Below are positions 1 through 7,740 of a stretch of 13,894 nucleotides of DNA, piece by piece. The stretch spans positions 1-13,894 of the forward strand of contig JAJYMP010000439.1 in the NCBI GenBank assembly GCA_021786915.1. Reading direction: 5' to 3'. Positions within the stretch are counted from its first letter, which is position 1. The number at the start of each line of letters is the position of its first letter. The stretch is from Chloroflexota bacterium. GTDB taxonomy: Bacteria; Chloroflexota; Limnocylindria; Limnocylindrales; CSP1-4. Below the pieces are notes generated by a model, which did not search any database, was not told the DNA's origin, and worked only from the letters and a program-made list of their open reading frames with translations. Both the position numbers and the translations under genes were made by a program.

Positions 1-226
1 CGAAGGTGCTGCGACGGTAGGACGCGATCGGGCTCACGACGGCCCCCTGCCCTCAATGAAGGCAGCACCGCGAAGGTGCTGCGACCATGCCGGTTCGCCT
101 CCGGTCGGCACGCCTGCAACCCTCAATGAAGGCAGCACCGCGAAGGTGCTGCGACTTGAGCGTTGTGATCGATGCGAATGCGGTTGGTCCCCCTCAATGA
201 AGGCAGCACCGCGAAGGTGCTGCGAC
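1..226 (-). CRISPR. CRISPR array, leader-proximal end, truncated by window edge
   Basis: Three identical 36-nt repeats lie at 50-85, 120-155 and 191-226, and the last 15 nt of a fourth at 1-15. They are separated by unrelated spacers of 34, 34 and 35 nt (16-49, 86-119, 156-190). Each repeat carries a perfect 8-bp stem, GCAGCACC/GGTGCTGC, around a 5-nt loop. Read on the minus strand the repeat begins GTCGC and ends ATTGAGGG, the usual form of a type I repeat whose last 8 nt become the crRNA 5' handle. I therefore place transcription on the minus strand, in line with the cas genes, with the leader at 227-421 and newest spacers at the right. The array continues beyond the left edge. No spacer was seen to match the rest of the window, but this was checked by eye only. 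Confidence 0.97.
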
Positions 227-421
227 TGGATCAGGACGCATCTGTCCCGATCAGGCGCGGAGCCTGAACCTGCCGGCCTCGTGGAAGGCTGGCTCTTGGG
301 AGGGCACCCAGATGATCGCACACGCTCGCAACGGAGGGTTCTGACGCCTGACGGGCGCGAGCGCTCACGCGAGGCGGCGTCTCACCGGAGCGCTCGCAGC
401 GTGAAATGCGCAGCCATAGCT
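227..421 (-). promoter_or_regulatory. CRISPR leader between cas2 and the array
   Basis: These ~195 bp separate the cas2 stop codon from the first repeat and contain no convincing gene. Position and repeat orientation make this the leader, where integration by Cas1-Cas2 and array transcription should start. Visible structure: the 8-bp palindrome GAGCGCTC occurs at 359-366 and 388-395. CTGACG is repeated at 341-346 and 348-353. GATCAGG occurs at 229-235 and 249-255, only 2 and 22 bp from the repeat. No clear -35/-10 pair was found, and the stretch is not AT-rich as many leaders are. The leader role is inference from position. Confidence 0.7.
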
Positions 422-724
422 TTAGAAGACCAACGCATCATTGCCGGTGACCGGGCGTGGGCGGCCGATGATCTCGAAGCGGTTCTCGAGGCCACTGCCG
501 AGCGGGCCGATCTCACAGAGGAGGACCGAATCCGCACTTGGGTTCACAAGCCTCATCAACTCACTCCTGAGTCGGACGAGCTTCGCGGGTCGCACGTCAA
601 CGATGAAGACGCTGTACTGGACGCGGTCTCCGTAGCTGCCGAGCTTCTTGGCGAGCTGAAGTCGCCGTCGATCGTCGGGCACGTCGTAGGCGATGATGTA
701 CCTGCGAGCGGCGTCGCGAGTCAT
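422..724 (-). CDS. cas2: CRISPR adaptation protein Cas2
   Basis: A 100-residue protein of normal Cas2 length. Residues 9-14 (YIIAYD) form the first beta strand ending in the conserved acidic residue D14. They are followed by the usual charged helix and the G-x-R-V-Q-Y-S-V-F segment (about residues 29-40) seen in most Cas2 proteins. Cas2 forms the dimeric centre of the Cas1-Cas2 integrase that measures and inserts new spacers; some members also show metal-dependent nuclease activity. Its ATG overlaps the stop of the cas4-cas1 gene by 4 bp (ATGA at 721-724), so the two are probably translationally coupled. It is the last protein gene before the leader and array. The identification is secure; nuclease activity is not implied. 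Confidence 0.96.
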   Translation of the reverse strand: MTRDAARRYIIAYDVPDDRRRLQLAKKLGSYGDRVQYSVFIVDVRPAKLVRLRSELMRLVNPSADSVLLCEIGPLGSGLENRFEIIGRPRPVTGNDALVF

Positions 725-2337
725 CTGACACGGATCCCCACATAGCGCGACTGGGTGCCATCGAGGACGCCCAGGATCATCCGCGCCTGCACCTCCATCG
801 CTCGTCGCCAGGTCATGTGGTAGTCGAAGACCGGGTGACGGAACTTCGACTGGACCCGCCGCTCGTACGCCTCGATCAGGGCCCGGCGGCCGCTCTCTCG
901 AAGCCGGGTGGTTCCGAGCGCGTTCGAGAAATCGCCCGGGGACAACTCGCCGTTGTTGATCGCCCCGATCACAACTGAATCAGCGAGAGGGGCTCGCAGT
1001 TCCTCGCTGAGGTCCAGGGCAAGCGCGGGTTTGTTGCGGTTGCTACTGTGCAGGAAGCCAGCGTGTGGATCGAGGCCGCAGGCGACCACCGCCCTGATTA
1101 CATCGCCGAGCAGCATGGCGTAGGCGTAGTTGAGAGCGGCGTTGACTGCGTCGTGGGCAGGGCGCCCGGAACGAGTGTGCAGGTCAAATCCCAGAGCACG
1201 CGTCCGAACACTGAGCATCGTTCGGAACGCCCCGAAGTAGTTTGCAGCCGCTTCTCCTTCGATGCCGAGCAGCTCTGTGACCGTTCGTGCCTCGGAGGCC
1301 CGTCGCTGAAGCAAACGCATCGTGGCCACGACGTCCACGGCGTCGCCGTTGCGACGAAGCAGCGTCGCCTGGTTCGCAATCTTGGCTGCCACGAACTCCC
1401 GTGCAAGGTCAAGCCGGCCCGCTGCGGCCGCGACATGCTGGCGGACCCGAGCGGCTCCGTTCGGACCCGATGCAGGAGCACACCAGCCGACGACCCGGCC
1501 GGTACCCGTGCACCACACGATCGTCAGCGAGCGCCACAGCAACTCCCGGATCAGCGCGCCGGACAGGTCGACATTCCCGTGCACCACGAGTCCCTGGACC
1601 CGCTCGATCGGGATCGAGGCAGTCTCCTCGCCGCGAGTGTGCACGAGCATGCGCCCCTCGCGCACCGACGCGCGTGACCCAGCGGTGGCGAGGTGGACGA
1701 TCTGGGTGTCAGGGTCGGCGACGATGATCCGGCGCTCGACCGGTGCCTCCGCACGCTCTTCAGGCAGGCAGACAGCCGCGTGCGAGCAGGAGACGCACCG
1801 CGGGTCATCCTCGAGGGGCTCGGGTGCATCGAGGGAGTCCACTGTGGCACGGGTGAGCTCTACCGCCGCACGGGCCTCGGTGAAGTCCTCGACGTTCAGA
1901 AGGACGGGCACACGCAGTCGATGGTTCACGAAGTACACTGCCTGGCCAGCCACGGTGTACCCCATCGCGCGCAACGCTTCGACCTGGAGAGCCAGCTGGA
2001 TGCGCAGCGGCCGCGTGACGGCCGGCTCCCGCCTCACCGGCGTCGACTTGTACTCGACCACCGTGAGGTCGCCTCTTGGGCTGACCTCGACGGTGTCACA
2101 CCGACCCACGATGCCCAGCGACGCATGGACGACGTCGACAGACCGAAGGTTTGAGGGCCTGCCGGTCCTGTAATCGTCGGTTGGACCATGGAGCGCGGCG
2201 CCGACGGCCATCTGGTACGTGTCAGTGCCCTCGCCCGCGGCTTCGAGCCAAGCCCGGCGCGGGCAGAAGACGTGGTGCGCGACGAGGCTGATCGGAACGG
2301 GATCCTCTGGGCTTCGCGATCGCGCCTCGTCACTCAT
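721..2337 (-). CDS. cas4-cas1: Cas4-Cas1 fusion, CRISPR spacer acquisition
   Basis: A 538-residue fusion. The Cas4 part (about 1-195) shows an iron-sulfur cysteine set, C25 in FCPRRAW plus C181, C184 and C190. It also has RecB-type nuclease residues D81, E95 and K97 (VVEYKS), followed by a glutamine-containing helix near 114-118. The Cas1 part (about 200-538) has the expected metal ligands: E362 in GEAAANYFGAF, H430 in GFLHSS, then D442 and E445 in LDLSEELR. In such fusions Cas4 trims prespacers and selects the PAM-side end while Cas1 integrates them; this is established for the Geobacter type I-U Cas4-1. The reading frame is open further upstream to 2712, but I chose the ATG at 2337. It overlaps the csb3 stop as TGATG, and homology begins just after it. 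The 3' end overlaps cas2 by 4 bp. Confidence 0.96.
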   Translation of the reverse strand: MSDEARSRSPEDPVPISLVAHHVFCPRRAWLEAAGEGTDTYQMAVGAALHGPTDDYRTGRPSNLRSVDVVHASLGIVGRCDTVEVSPRGDLTVVEYKSTPVRREPAVTRPLRIQLALQVEALRAMGYTVAGQAVYFVNHRLRVPVLLNVEDFTEARAAVELTRATVDSLDAPEPLEDDPRCVSCSHAAVCLPEERAEAPVERRIIVADPDTQIVHLATAGSRASVREGRMLVHTRGEETASIPIERVQGLVVHGNVDLSGALIRELLWRSLTIVWCTGTGRVVGWCAPASGPNGAARVRQHVAAAAGRLDLAREFVAAKIANQATLLRRNGDAVDVVATMRLLQRRASEARTVTELLGIEGEAAANYFGAFRTMLSVRTRALGFDLHTRSGRPAHDAVNAALNYAYAMLLGDVIRAVVACGLDPHAGFLHSSNRNKPALALDLSEELRAPLADSVVIGAINNGELSPGDFSNALGTTRLRESGRRALIEAYERRVQSKFRHPVFDYHMTWRRAMEVQARMILGVLDGTQSRYVGIRVR

Positions 2338-3380
2338 CAGGCTTCCAGCCGCACCACTGTGCCAAGCAGGGCCCGGCGCTCCGGTGCATTGGCACTCCCG
2401 AACTCCCCGATCGGGAAGCGAACCACGGCACCAATGCCTCGGTTGATCAGCCATGTTCTTGCGCCCTCGGCCGACAACGCTGCGTCCGCCGTCGTCATAT
2501 CGGCCGGTACGGCCGCCCGCGCGAGGTGACCGCTGACGATGATCGATCGGAGGCGCGGAAGAGCGATCGGCCGTATCGGGACGGGGAGGTAGAACCACCC
2601 GTATCGTGGGATTGCATCCGATCTCGGAGGCCGCAGGTGACCGGCCGTTCGTGATGGCCGCATAACCCTTGGGACCACTGGGAACTGACTGATGCCCCAG
2701 AGAGCGCACCATGCGATGGCATTGTCGACCCGGCCCGGGCCCGTCAAGCCCGTCCCAGTGCGACTGTCCAGGTCATCGGATCCGGCTTCGTCGCGGACCG
2801 AGACCCCGACCAACCCGTCTCGGATGCCCTCGAGTGAACGGTCGGCGACGCGCCGAGCGAGTGGGTGGAGACGGTGCTGGACGAACTCCTTGCCCCCATT
2901 TCGGGTCTTCATCTCCCAGCGACTCGCCCCGTCGTCGGGCAGTCGCTGGCGCTGGGCGTTGAACCTCCAGTAGGCCGGTTCGCCGAGCGCGCCAATCATG
3001 TGGAGATCCAACCAACGACGGCGCGTGACCTGATCGTCGATCACCTCGCGCCGGTGGCTCGCCAACTCAAGCCAGCCGGCTTCCGTGTTCCGCGGCTTGA
3101 TCCGCGGGCTCATGAGACCGGTGCGGGTGACCCCATCGTCGATCGTGGCTGCCGTCCAATCGGACTCGGCCGCATGGCGCTGGGCATGGACCTTGACCCG
3201 ATCGGCCGCCTCGCTCCAGTCGATCCCTCGCGCGGTGACAATCGGCTGGGGGTCGAGTCCGCCGGCCCACCCGACTCCCACGTCAGATGCGCCTGCGTCC
3301 TCGAGGATCGCGGCGAGCCCGATCGCCGCCATGTGAGAGAGGGCGACGCGGACGTCGCCCGCCAGCCTCAGGTCGCTCAT
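2337..3380 (-). CDS. csb3: Csb3, type I-G/I-U CRISPR effector component
   Basis: A 347-residue protein with no nuclease or helicase motif visible. Its N-terminus (VALSHMAAIGLAAILEDAG, residues 12-30) resembles the start of Csb3 proteins. The position between cas3 and cas4-cas1 matches Csb3 in the Bifidobacterium-type locus, as I recall it. There is no Cas8-sized gene in the locus, so this product fills the place of the large subunit that recognises the PAM and recruits Cas3. That role is inference, since Csb3 biochemistry is poorly described. Features include an aromatic and proline-rich C-terminal half (residues about 245-275) and several Arg-rich stretches that could contact nucleic acid. 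I chose the ATG at 3380, which overlaps the cas3 stop as ATGA; an upstream in-frame ATG at 3446 would lie well inside cas3. The family name rests on memory of motif and synteny. Confidence 0.82.
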   Translation of the reverse strand: MSDLRLAGDVRVALSHMAAIGLAAILEDAGASDVGVGWAGGLDPQPIVTARGIDWSEAADRVKVHAQRHAAESDWTAATIDDGVTRTGLMSPRIKPRNTEAGWLELASHRREVIDDQVTRRRWLDLHMIGALGEPAYWRFNAQRQRLPDDGASRWEMKTRNGGKEFVQHRLHPLARRVADRSLEGIRDGLVGVSVRDEAGSDDLDSRTGTGLTGPGRVDNAIAWCALWGISQFPVVPRVMRPSRTAGHLRPPRSDAIPRYGWFYLPVPIRPIALPRLRSIIVSGHLARAAVPADMTTADAALSAEGARTWLINRGIGAVVRFPIGEFGSANAPERRALLGTVVRLEA

Positions 3381-6202
3381 CGCGCCTCCCGGGAGACCTG
3401 TGCGTCTGCCGCCCGCAGGAGCGCCTCGAGGTAGGCGCAGCCCCACACGCCGTAGACACGATGGGTGCCTTCGACGATGTCGTCCCAGACGCCGTCGTCA
3501 TACAGCTCGCGACTCGGCGGCGCCCACTCTCCCTGATTGTCAACCAAAGCGGCGGTCACGTGCGGGAACGCGCTCCGCCCGTGCCCGTGGCTCGTCCCGA
3601 CCAGCCGCGTGATCAACGCGCGGTCTGAGTGGGAGTCCGTCCCCAGCGCGGCCCAGGCGATGGCGGCAGACAGCTGTTCATGGCGCCAACCAGTCGGCAG
3701 GCCCGACGCCGTCCGCGCCGCTTGGAACTCGGCCGGCGTGCGCATCCCGCTCTTCGCGAGCGGTCCGCGGTCCGGCCCGGCGTCATCCTCCAGTCCACGG
3801 TCTCCGCGCAGCATCCGCTGGAAGCGCGCGTCCCGCTTGCCCTCGTCGTGGTGCCGACCCGCGCTGCGGAGGATCGCGGCGGTCTCGTGCCCCAAGCCGA
3901 GCCGATCCGCGATCTCGCCTGCACGCTGGGCGACGCCCTCCTGGTGCGATTCCAGCAGGACGGCACCGCCGCCTGGGCTCCACGTCTGCCGGGCCTCCTC
4001 GTCAGTCACCAACCGACGCGTGTCGGCGATGACCAGCCACGTTGGCTCGCCACCGCTAAGCCGAGGGCCCATCTGGATTTCGGCATCGCCAAGCCGTCCA
4101 CGCAGCAGCTCCTGCGCCTTCCGCAGGCGCTGCACTACGCGGTGGTCGTCGGGAAGGTCGACGAGGCGCAGGAAAGTGCCGATCACTCGGGCCATCTGCC
4201 GTCGTTGGTCGCGTCCGCCACGCGGATAGGCATCGTGAGCTGAGACTAGGTCGGGGAGCAGGTCGCTCGAGGCTCGTCCGCCGGTGTCCACATCGAGCGG
4301 CGATCCGGCTCCGACTCGCACGAGGAACGGCTCCCGTCCACCCTGTATCTCCTCCAGCACGTCCGCGGCAGCGGCCGTCCCTTTCTCCACCACGACGCCG
4401 TGCTCGAACCAGCGCGTCTCGTCGTCGATGACAACGACATCGCCGGGCCGAAGCGCACGAGCATCGGTCAGCACCTCGACATCACCGTCGTGCCACACGT
4501 AGCGGACGGCATCCGGATCGGCATCGACCAGCGCACGGACACGACTCAGATCGACCGGGAACGATTCCAGCGCGCGGGGCGGCGTCGCTCGGAGCAACTG
4601 CAGGGCGTCTGCCGGATCCTCCGGCAGACCCTGGCGCGCAACGACAGCGACATCAGTGTCCGACTCCAGATCGTCCGCCAACCAAAGGTCCAAGTCCGGA
4701 TCCTCGACCAGATCGTCCGAAGTCCTCGCCAGCAGCCAGGCGTCCCACACCTCCGGCCTCTGGAGCACGACGCGGCGGAGACTCTGCTGGGGCGGCGGAT
4801 CCTCGACGACCGACCACGGTGCCAGGCCGGCCTCCTCGGCTTCGCGCCGCCCGAGCCACTGCAGCGCCGAAGTCAGGTCGCTGGCCGCGTATGGAGGTGC
4901 CCCCTTCGGGCCGATCTCGCCTCCGGGCACGAACACGCGGATCTCCGTCGTGGCGCGGTTGCCCAGACGGTTGATCCGACCGGCTCGCTGTGCGAGCGCC
5001 GATCCTGCTGCCAGCTCGGTTACCATGGCCGAGAAGTCGGCGTCGATGCCGACTTCAATGGTCTGCGTCGCAACAACCACATCGACATCGGGATTCCCCT
5101 CGGTCGTGAGGAGCCCGGGCCGTCGCTCGCGCAGGCGTTGGACATCGTAGGGCCGCATCCGACCCACGAGGAGCTCGGCTGTGCGATTCCTCCTGCCCAG
5201 CTCCGCAGCGACAGCGAGAGCAGTGGCGACGTTGTTCACGACACAGGCGACCGTCCGACCGTGCGCGGCCAGGAGTTCGTCGATGTGGTCCGCCATCCGG
5301 CGCGCCACGTTGGCACGAGCGGTGCTCGTGGACGCCGGCCACTCACCGTCCCTCACGAGGCGCACGGGCTTCCGGGTGCGAAGCCGTCGTGCGAGATCGG
5401 CATCGGCGGCGGTGCCCAGCGTCAGATCGTCAGCCACTACGCCTACCGCCGAGAGAGTGATGCCGTCAACTGGTGAACCCGGTTGATCGTCGATCGGAGT
5501 CGCCGTCGCTTCGACCGCCTGGAGCGGTGGCACGTTCACGGATCGTGACCCGATCCCCTCCAATGGGCCGATCCGGCGAGCCGTGAATACCAGCTGGCGC
5601 GCCAGGTGTGCCTCGTCGACGATGGTCACCGAGTCGTATGCGAGCAGGCCGGCTTCACGCGGCCGGGCCAACCTGCTCGTCCCGTAGCCGCGGAATAGCA
5701 GGCGGCTGCCCCACATGTCCGGCGTGGCACACAGGACCGCACACGCGGTCGGATCGTCGACCCACCCGCGCGATGGGACGAGTCCGCCGCGGAGCATCGC
5801 GATCGTGACCGGAGGCCGCCCCTGATCACCGTCACTGCGGATCGCCCGGAGGAGACGACCGACCTCGCCGAGGACGCCGTCCGCTGATCCTTCGGCGGCA
5901 TGGAGGCGCACATTGATCTCGTTGGCGCGTTCGAACTGACTGTCGACCAAGGCGCGCCGGTCCACGACGAGCGACAGGCGTCGCGGGACGCGAGGTCCAG
6001 CTCCGGAGGCCATGAGCGCCACCGCGAAGATGTGGACCTCGATGACGGCCGTCTTCCCGGCCCCCGTCGGGGCGACGATCCGGTCGGGCCACCGCCGGTC
6101 GCGGACGAGGTGATCGAGTAGCCGAAACTGCCACGCGAACGGCGCGCGCCCATTGTGAAGCGCACCGAAGAAGGAGCCGAAGTCATGCACGGAGAAGGTC
6201 AT
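3377..6202 (-). CDS. cas3: Cas3 helicase-nuclease, subtype I-G (HD domain at C-terminus)
   Basis: A 941-residue target-degrading enzyme. The superfamily 2 helicase comes first: Walker A APTGAGKT at 44-51, DEAH at 196-199, EATATP at 231-236, motif V VATQTIEVGIDAD at 377-389 and motif VI QRAGRINR at 405-412. The HD nuclease follows near the C-terminus: HHDEGK at 784-789, a further HE pair at 841-842, histidines at 872 and 874, and a final acidic residue near 933. All expected metal ligands appear present. Most Cas3 proteins carry HD at the N-terminus; helicase-then-HD order is typical of I-G/I-U. The N-terminal PFAWQFRLLDHL segment (residues 21-32) looks like the Q-motif region. The enzyme should be recruited by the effector bound to target DNA, then unwind and cut it. 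Its start overlaps the csb2 stop (ATGA at 6199-6202) and its end overlaps csb3. Confidence 0.96.
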   Translation of the reverse strand: MTFSVHDFGSFFGALHNGRAPFAWQFRLLDHLVRDRRWPDRIVAPTGAGKTAVIEVHIFAVALMASGAGPRVPRRLSLVVDRRALVDSQFERANEINVRLHAAEGSADGVLGEVGRLLRAIRSDGDQGRPPVTIAMLRGGLVPSRGWVDDPTACAVLCATPDMWGSRLLFRGYGTSRLARPREAGLLAYDSVTIVDEAHLARQLVFTARRIGPLEGIGSRSVNVPPLQAVEATATPIDDQPGSPVDGITLSAVGVVADDLTLGTAADADLARRLRTRKPVRLVRDGEWPASTSTARANVARRMADHIDELLAAHGRTVACVVNNVATALAVAAELGRRNRTAELLVGRMRPYDVQRLRERRPGLLTTEGNPDVDVVVATQTIEVGIDADFSAMVTELAAGSALAQRAGRINRLGNRATTEIRVFVPGGEIGPKGAPPYAASDLTSALQWLGRREAEEAGLAPWSVVEDPPPQQSLRRVVLQRPEVWDAWLLARTSDDLVEDPDLDLWLADDLESDTDVAVVARQGLPEDPADALQLLRATPPRALESFPVDLSRVRALVDADPDAVRYVWHDGDVEVLTDARALRPGDVVVIDDETRWFEHGVVVEKGTAAAADVLEEIQGGREPFLVRVGAGSPLDVDTGGRASSDLLPDLVSAHDAYPRGGRDQRRQMARVIGTFLRLVDLPDDHRVVQRLRKAQELLRGRLGDAEIQMGPRLSGGEPTWLVIADTRRLVTDEEARQTWSPGGGAVLLESHQEGVAQRAGEIADRLGLGHETAAILRSAGRHHDEGKRDARFQRMLRGDRGLEDDAGPDRGPLAKSGMRTPAEFQAARTASGLPTGWRHEQLSAAIAWAALGTDSHSDRALITRLVGTSHGHGRSAFPHVTAALVDNQGEWAPPSRELYDDGVWDDIVEGTHRVYGVWGCAYLEALLRAADAQVSREAR

Positions 6203-7737
6203 GGCCGGCCGCTCCCGGTCAAGTCCCGATCCAATGCCGCCATTGGGACGTCGATCGGGGCCAGAAGCCCGCCCCCCAAGTGGCGCGACTGCCCGATGGC
6301 AACGATCGTCCGATCTCCCGCCAAGGTCCCAAGCCGGAGTGCCGCTCGATACGGCTGGATCGCCGTCTCTGGGGCCACCCGATGGACGTATCGTCGGGCG
6401 TCAGCGCTGTGCAGCTTGTGGGCTTCGAGTACCGCAACGCCGTGCTTGCTGACGGCACCAACGAGTCGCGCATACCACTCCGTGCGGCCGCCCATCCTCC
6501 CGAAACGGTCCCGCCACACGAGCCCGACCGAGAGGAGGGTCGCATCTCCGAGCGTCCAGGATCGCCCTCGCAACGGACGCGAGTCCGGAATTGCCGGGGT
6601 GTCAGTCACCCAGAGGCGCTGATGGCCATCCGACACCGGACGCCAGAATTGGTCGCCGCGCAACACCATCGTCGTATGGGTGAGCCGGGTCCCTCTTCTC
6701 GAGTCGAGACGCAGGTCGGAGAGACCGCGCAGCGCCCGTTCGAGCGTGGCGAGATCGGCCGGATCGGAGCCGGCTGGCAGGAGCAGCGCGAATGCGCCAG
6801 CCGTGCCAATCTGCGGCGCTGCCGGGATCGCCGTCGACACGTACTGGATGGACAGCCGATTGGCCGGTTTCGGGACCCCGGCATCGTACCGACCGGTGAT
6901 AAGGCTCGGAGCCCCATCCCCGATCCTGCTGATGAGCGCCCGATGGAGCGCAACGCACCAGCCCACTCGCTGGCCGGGCGGGATCTCCTCCTCCACGGGA
7001 AGAAGGACGACTGTTGGCCAAGGGGCGGCCGGCGGCGGAGCTTCGACCGTGACGTAGCGGACGCGCGCGAGAGCTGTGCGCTCCACTGCAGCCAACACGG
7101 CCGACTCGTCTATCTCCTCCACCTTATCGCGCGCCGCGATCGGCGTCTTGCCGACCGTCGCGGCGTGTGTGGCCTCGAGAGCCGCCGTGCGACCGGGCCG
7201 CGCCACCTCAACCTCGATCCCGTCGCCCGTGAAGATGCTCGCCTCAGGTTCGAGTCGGTGCGTAGGGGCCGCCTCACCGCAGCGAAGGATCACAGGCGAC
7301 TCCGCCGTTCCCAGGTGCGACACGTCGAGGCACAGTGCCGCCAATGTTTCGCCGACATCCGGAGGTGGATCGTCGCTCCAGATCCAGGCGATCGGGCCAG
7401 CCAGGGCAGTCCCATCGAGTCGATCCTCGCGGACCTTGAAGGCCCACTTCCGGAAGAAGCCCTCCTGCCGATAGGCGATCACTGCGGCGCTGCTGGCCGT
7501 TGACGGGGGCACGTTGATCCCGTCCGGCACGTGATCCTCAATCCAGGCCAGAGCCTCTCGGGCTCGCGCGTTCGGTCGCAGCGTGTCGCCGTCGACCTCG
7601 GCGTGCGCGCCCTGAGCTGCGGCGTTCAGCAAGGCGGCATGGAGCCGCGCCGGCGACGGGAGCGGATCGCGTTCTCGGTCGCCCGCATGACCTCGATAGA
7701 CGCCGAGCGGGAACTCCGCGACGATGGCGAACGACAT
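6199..7737 (-). CDS. csb2: Csb2, Cas5-Cas6 fusion RAMP protein
   Basis: A 512-residue protein matching the Csb2 (GSU0054-like) family. The N-terminus (FPLGVYRGH at residues 9-17, then a P-S-P-x-R-L-H-x-A-L-L segment) is the Cas5-like half. The C-terminal half ends in a glycine-rich RAMP loop, GQSRHLGGGLL at about 482-492, as in Cas6 endoribonucleases. In the characterised I-G effector, Csb2 cuts precursor crRNA and stays bound to the 3' end. The 8-bp hairpin in the local repeats is the likely substrate. Candidate catalytic histidines exist in the C-terminal half (for example in SKHGVAVLEAHKLH), but I cannot say which act. A strong Shine-Dalgarno, GAGGAG, lies inside the end of csb1, 6 nt before the ATG, which supports this start; csb1 ends 3 bp upstream. 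Confidence 0.93.
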   Translation of the reverse strand: MSFAIVAEFPLGVYRGHAGDRERDPLPSPARLHAALLNAAAQGAHAEVDGDTLRPNARAREALAWIEDHVPDGINVPPSTASSAAVIAYRQEGFFRKWAFKVREDRLDGTALAGPIAWIWSDDPPPDVGETLAALCLDVSHLGTAESPVILRCGEAAPTHRLEPEASIFTGDGIEVEVARPGRTAALEATHAATVGKTPIAARDKVEEIDESAVLAAVERTALARVRYVTVEAPPPAAPWPTVVLLPVEEEIPPGQRVGWCVALHRALISRIGDGAPSLITGRYDAGVPKPANRLSIQYVSTAIPAAPQIGTAGAFALLLPAGSDPADLATLERALRGLSDLRLDSRRGTRLTHTTMVLRGDQFWRPVSDGHQRLWVTDTPAIPDSRPLRGRSWTLGDATLLSVGLVWRDRFGRMGGRTEWYARLVGAVSKHGVAVLEAHKLHSADARRYVHRVAPETAIQPYRAALRLGTLAGDRTIVAIGQSRHLGGGLLAPIDVPMAALDRDLTGSGRP

Positions 7738-7740
7738 ACG

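Noticed and set aside
16..190. Self-targeting spacers against this window
   Set aside because: Reading the three spacers against both strands by eye showed no long match; only a computed search could settle it.
56..745. 229-codon plus-strand open frame over the array and cas2
   Set aside because: It runs through CRISPR repeats and is the opposite strand of cas2; it is an open-frame artefact of GC-rich DNA.
2338..2712. N-terminal extension of cas4-cas1 to 2712
   Set aside because: The added residues are csb3 in another frame and show no domain; the TGATG overlap and Cas4 homology place the start at 2337.
2330..3385. A creTA-like RNA toxin-antitoxin hidden between cas genes
   Set aside because: The cas genes here overlap by 1-4 bp, so no room exists; only the region upstream of csb1 could hold one and no degenerate CRISPR repeat was seen there.
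4400..5476. 358-codon plus-strand frame opposite cas3
   Set aside because: cas3 helicase motifs run through the whole interval on the other strand; the plus frame has no recognisable protein.
6280..7503. 407-codon plus-strand frame opposite csb2
   Set aside because: It is antisense to the conserved Csb2 protein and shows no family features.
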